47,863 bases of DNA, from positions 1 to 47,863 of the forward strand of contig PUMA01000180.1 in NCBI GenBank assembly GCA_003551155.1, in the 5' to 3' direction. Below the pieces are notes generated by a model, which was given only the letters and a program-made list of their open reading frames with translations, was not told where the DNA came from and did no database searches. Made by a program: the position numbers and the translations under genes. Of this stretch, positions 44,923 through 47,863 are shown one piece after another. The first letter of the stretch is position 1, and every line of letters starts with the position of its first letter. The stretch is from Desulfonatronospira sp. (lineage in GTDB: Bacteria > Desulfobacterota > Desulfovibrionia > Desulfovibrionales > Desulfonatronovibrionaceae).

Positions 44923-44983
44923 GCCTGGAGTCAGGCAGGAATCTTAATCTTTTTATACCTTATCCCGCCTAAACACAAGCGGG
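44923..44983 (+). promoter_or_regulatory. Paired hairpins upstream of the GDT1-like gene
   Basis: Two small stems are visible: GCCTG/CAGGC (44923-44936) and CCCGC/GCGGG (44964-44983). They lie 23-70 bases before the start of a UPF0016/GDT1-type transporter. They could belong to a leader RNA. The conserved yybP-ykoY manganese riboswitch core was looked for and not recognised. Confidence 0.3.
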
Positions 44984-45005
44984 TGAAAAGTCTGTGGAGC
45001 AAATC

Positions 45006-45278
45006 ATGGACATGAAACTCCTTTTGACAACTTTCGGAATCATTTTTCTGGCGGAACTGGGGGATAAAACCCAGTTCGGAGCGGTAATGCTCGCTGCCCA
45101 GACCCAGAAGCCCTGGACAGTCTTTGCTGGAGCTTCTCTGGCCCTTGTAAGCACAACCCTGCTGGCGGTCATTTTTGCTTCCTTTATTGCCAGCTATCTT
45201 CCGGCGGAAATTATCAAGAAAGCGGCCGCCTTGGGCTTCATGGTCATAGGGCTGCTCATATTTCTGGACATGATATGA
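45006..45278 (+). CDS. Half-size UPF0016/GDT1 family transporter
   Basis: A 90-residue membrane protein with three hydrophobic stretches and the family motif ELGDKTQ (residues 17-23). Full-length family members (about 190-220 residues; TMEM165/Gdt1/MneA) carry two such repeats. This gene has one and no second repeat follows, so a homodimer or a partner elsewhere is needed. The family exchanges Mn2+ or Ca2+. ATG 45006 is chosen over the upstream GTG 44994 because GGAG at 44996-44999 is six bases away. Confidence 0.85.
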   Translation: MDMKLLLTTFGIIFLAELGDKTQFGAVMLAAQTQKPWTVFAGASLALVSTTLLAVIFASFIASYLPAEIIKKAAALGFMVIGLLIFLDMI

Positions 45279-45315
45279 CCAGGCCCGGCCAATCATCCAG
45301 CCAGAGGCTGCTTAC

Positions 45316-47607
45316 GTGAATTTTAATATTATTAAAGTTCTTTTGGCGCTTATCCCGGTCTTGCTGTTGAACACTCCTTTGGTTCAAGCCGGTGATGAAC
45401 CCTGGTATCTAGAGGCAGACAGGCTGGAAGTGGACCAGGACAAAAATCTGTTGGAGGCTTTCGGCAATGTTCATCTGTGGCGTTTGAACGACTATGTACA
45501 GGCGGAGTATGCCAGATTGTATACTGATACCAACTGGGTTTATCTGCGCGGCAATATCCGGGCCGAATTTGAAGGGGATTCCATTACTGGAGAAGAGGCT
45601 GAGCTGGATATTGACAGCCATGTGGGGTGGATCAAGGACGGTCAGGTTTTCATGGCTGAACACAACGTGTATTTTACCGGCAGGCGTCTGGAAAAAACAG
45701 GACCCCATACCTATACTTTTGAGCAGGGCGTCATGACTTCCTGCGACGACCGTCCGGCCCCGTGGTCCATCAAATCCAGCCGGGGCGAAATAACCGTTGA
45801 AGGTTATGCCAGGCTCTGGCATCCTAGGTTCAGGATAAAAGACAGACCTGTTCTGTATTCGCCTTACATGATAGCCCCGGTCAAGACCGAGCGTCAGAGC
45901 GGATTCCTTTTTCCTGATATTGGCTATGGTTCTGAATACGGTGTGAATGTAAATGTTCCCTATTACTGGGTTATAGATGATCAGCGGGACATGACATTTT
46001 ATGCCAATTATTATTCTGACCGGGGCCTCATGGCCGGAACTGAGTACAGGCATACTCCGGGTCTTTACAGCAAGGGGCTCTGGCGGGCTGACTGGCTCAG
46101 GGACCGCGAGATTCACGATGAAGACAATGTGCCGGAACGGCTGTTCAGAGAATATCGTGGTCAAGAGCTGTTCAGATCCAACCGGGACAGGTACTGGATA
46201 AGGGGCAAGTATGACGGTTATGACCCGGCTACAGGCTGGACCTACAAGGCGGATGTTGATCTGGTTTCGGATCAAAATTATCTGATGGAATTCAAGTCCG
46301 GACAGTCAGGGTTTTATGCCAGCAGGGACGAGTTCGAAAGCAGGTTCGGCCGGGACATCCAGGACAGGAACCGGCTTATCAGGACCAATATATTCAGCGC
46401 CGCCCGCAACTGGGGCCGGTGGGGTCTGAATGCACGTCTGGTCTACTCGGATCACCTGGCATACAAGAATGATAACCTGCCTCGCAGTAAGAACCCTACT
46501 CTGCAGAGGCTGCCGGAAACTAACCTTGATCTTTACCGCACCTCCCTGGGAAACTCCCCTTTTGAGCTGGAGTCCGCCAATCAGGCCGTGTATTTTTGGC
46601 GGAAGTACGGAACCACTGCCGGCAGAGTTGATGTCCATCCCAGGCTGAGCCTGCCTTTGAGAGCAGGATGGGGCAGGATCACTCCCAGAGTGGGCTGGAG
46701 ACAGACCGGCTATATGGTGGATAGTTTTCAGGCTGATCCGGCGGAACGGGACACAGACAACCGCCTCCAGACCAGGGGAATCTATGATTTCAATCTGAGC
46801 GCTGACTCGGAACTGTTCCGTATTTTTGACATGGGCAGGCCGCTCGATCCAGGCGTCGATCCTGTGGGAAGTTCTGCCTGGACCGGACTCAGGCACACTA
46901 TTGTTCCCGAGGTTGAGTTCGATTATATTCCGGAAAAGGATCAGGAAAAATATCCTCAATTTGATTCAATAGACCGTATAGCTCCCAGAGAGGAGTTGAC
47001 CTATACCCTGAGCAACTATTTTACCCGCAGGCAGGAAAGGATTGTTGAGGCTGCAGATGATGAGGGTCCCAGGCTCAGGCGGGACTACCGAGATTTTTTG
47101 CAGCTCAAGCTTGAGCAGTCCTATGACTTCCGTGAAGCCAGGCGCAGAGACAGGCTTAATGAATATGAGCGCAGGCCTTTTTCCGATCTCATGGCTCAGG
47201 TACGCTTCAATCCCAATCAGTACGTTACCCTGCGCAATAAGACCTGGTACTCCTTTTATGAAAACATGATAACAGAACATGAGCATACATTGACCCTGAC
47301 TTGGCCGGATAAAGTGAGCACCTGGTTCAGCCTGGATTTTCTTGACCAAATTGATGAGTACAAGCGCAGAATCGTTGACAAGACCAGTATTATGGAGCTG
47401 GGAGCGGACCTGGATTTTATACGCAACTGGCATCTGGGTCTTTTGTATCGAAGAGATCTGGAGGAGTCTGTTGATCTGAAAAGAGAGCTGCGCATCAAGT
47501 ACCGGCACCAGTGCTACAGTCTGGAATTCGCAGTCAGGGAAACGGATTATGATCACAGCTTTGAGATCCGGATCAATCTGCTCAATCTGGGAGAATGGGG
47601 CATATAA
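45316..47607 (+). CDS. lptD: LPS-assembly protein LptD
   Basis: A 763-residue outer-membrane protein. It has a signal peptide (about 1-25, ending TPLVQA), an N-terminal OstA/LptA-like periplasmic domain (about 30-140), and a large C-terminal beta-barrel with alternating hydrophobic strands. LptD with LptE inserts LPS into the outer membrane, indicating a Gram-negative cell. The early segment GGDEPWYLEADRLEVD is partly typical, and a Cys is seen in VMTSCDDRPAPW, a usual disulfide site. The start is GTG at 45316. It is followed 3 bp later by mutL. Confidence 0.93.
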   Translation: MNFNIIKVLLALIPVLLLNTPLVQAGDEPWYLEADRLEVDQDKNLLEAFGNVHLWRLNDYVQAEYARLYTDTNWVYLRGNIRAEFEGDSITGEEAELDIDSHVGWIKDGQVFMAEHNVYFTGRRLEKTGPHTYTFEQGVMTSCDDRPAPWSIKSSRGEITVEGYARLWHPRFRIKDRPVLYSPYMIAPVKTERQSGFLFPDIGYGSEYGVNVNVPYYWVIDDQRDMTFYANYYSDRGLMAGTEYRHTPGLYSKGLWRADWLRDREIHDEDNVPERLFREYRGQELFRSNRDRYWIRGKYDGYDPATGWTYKADVDLVSDQNYLMEFKSGQSGFYASRDEFESRFGRDIQDRNRLIRTNIFSAARNWGRWGLNARLVYSDHLAYKNDNLPRSKNPTLQRLPETNLDLYRTSLGNSPFELESANQAVYFWRKYGTTAGRVDVHPRLSLPLRAGWGRITPRVGWRQTGYMVDSFQADPAERDTDNRLQTRGIYDFNLSADSELFRIFDMGRPLDPGVDPVGSSAWTGLRHTIVPEVEFDYIPEKDQEKYPQFDSIDRIAPREELTYTLSNYFTRRQERIVEAADDEGPRLRRDYRDFLQLKLEQSYDFREARRRDRLNEYERRPFSDLMAQVRFNPNQYVTLRNKTWYSFYENMITEHEHTLTLTWPDKVSTWFSLDFLDQIDEYKRRIVDKTSIMELGADLDFIRNWHLGLLYRRDLEESVDLKRELRIKYRHQCYSLEFAVRETDYDHSFEIRINLLNLGEWGI

Positions 47608-47610
47608 GCT

Positions 47611-47863
47611 TTGGGCAGAATAAGAATTCTTCCTCCTGGTCTGCAGAACCAGATAGCTGCCGGAGAAGTGGTGGAGAGGCCGGCCAGCGTGGTCAAGGAA
47701 CTCATGGAGAACAGCCTTGACGCCGGGGCCAGCAGTGTAAAGGTGCGCCTGGAAAAGGGCGGCCAGGTCCTGATTGAGGTGGTGGACGACGGGGAGGGCA
47801 TGGAGCCTGATGAAATAGCCCTGGCGGTTACCCGGCATGCCACCAGCAAGATATCCAGTCTAG
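47611..47863 (+). CDS. mutL: DNA mismatch repair protein MutL, N-terminal part (partial)
   Basis: 84 codons of MutL are present before the window ends. The GHKL ATPase motifs are visible: [27 protein letters not shown] with the catalytic Glu just upstream, DDGEGM, and TRHATSKI. The start is TTG at 47611 ([19 protein letters not shown]), preceded by GGGG at 47597-47600. MutL couples MutS mismatch recognition to strand removal. Confidence 0.95.
   Translation, partial: MGRIRILPPGLQNQIAAGEVVERPASVVKELMENSLDAGASSVKVRLEKGGQVLIEVVDDGEGMEPDEIALAVTRHATSKISSL

Noticed and set aside
44880-45005. yybP-ykoY manganese riboswitch upstream of the GDT1-like gene.
   Set aside because: Two small hairpins exist, but the conserved loop sequences of the riboswitch were not found by eye. 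Kept only as a low-confidence regulatory feature.
45409-46275. Long - strand open frame (288 codons) opposite lptD; similar antisense frames occur at 46966-47838 (-), 28033-28986 (+), 29742-30701 (+), 25105-25914 (+) and 9076-9849 (-).
   Set aside because: All lie on the opposite strand of confidently assigned genes, lack family motifs, have poor ribosome-binding sites and reflect codon-bias shadows.
1-47863. CRISPR arrays, insertion sequences, integrases, tRNA or rRNA genes.
   Set aside because: No regularly spaced direct repeats, transposase or integrase motifs, or tRNA cloverleaf sequences were recognised on either strand.

Overview
The window is a compact bacterial chromosome segment with no plasmid, phage, insertion-sequence or CRISPR signature. 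Gene content and order suggest a Gram-negative deltaproteobacterium of the Desulfovibrionales type. The evidence is a psd-pssA-leuA-leuC-leuD string, a def-fmt-DUF116-rsmB string, LptD, type IV pilin genes, a TtuA-like tRNA thiolase and an ATP sulfurylase/APS kinase homologue. The exact genus is an inference from gene order and cannot be proved here.

Region 1 (1-14521, + strand) is a fused S10-spc-alpha ribosomal super-operon: the end of tuf, then rpsJ, rplC, rplD, rplW, rplB, rpsS, rplV, rpsC, rplP, rpmC, rpsQ, rplN, rplX, rplE, rpsN, rpsH, rplF, rplR, rpsE, rpmD, rplO, secY, map, rpmJ, rpsM, rpsK, rpsD, rpoA, rplQ and a clear intrinsic terminator. The only sizeable breaks are rpsQ-rplN (137 bp) and rpsD-rpoA (73 bp, with a hairpin). 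L17 carries a long charged C-terminal tail. S4, S14, L24 and L36 are all zinc-binding forms.

Region 2 (14636-23371) holds a LysR regulator, a convergent MobB-like GTPase with an added Fe-S-type cysteine motif, then a + strand translation block: hisS, aspS, def, fmt, a DUF116 membrane/cysteine protein and rsmB.

Region 3 (23644-30926, - strand) holds a YhaO/YhaN nuclease-ATPase pair of the SbcDC type, cobU, and a bifunctional ATP sulfurylase/APS kinase homologue whose sulfurylase active-site motifs are replaced at key arginines. The last is the most intriguing gene of the window.

Region 4 (31104-35068) is a type IV pilus locus: pilA on the - strand with a strong terminator, divergent from a minor pilin operon (FimT/GspH-like, PilW, PilV, PilX). 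The 382-bp intergenic region between them contains a perfect 15-bp inverted repeat pair.

Region 5 (35319-38394) holds ruvX-mltG, a stand-alone receiver protein, and a two-gene sulfur-transfer unit (a TtuB/MoaD-like carrier and a TtuA-like tRNA 2-thiolase). Region 6 (38370-44780, - strand) holds phoH, ybeY, psd, pssA, leuA, leuC and leuD. Region 7 (45006-47863, + strand) holds a half-size UPF0016/GDT1 transporter, lptD and the 5' end of mutL.

No wholly new multi-gene system is demonstrated. The best leads are the charge-altered Sat-CysC protein, the TtuB-TtuA pair with a non-GG carrier tail, the inverted repeats beside pilA, and the MobB/Fe-S fusion.
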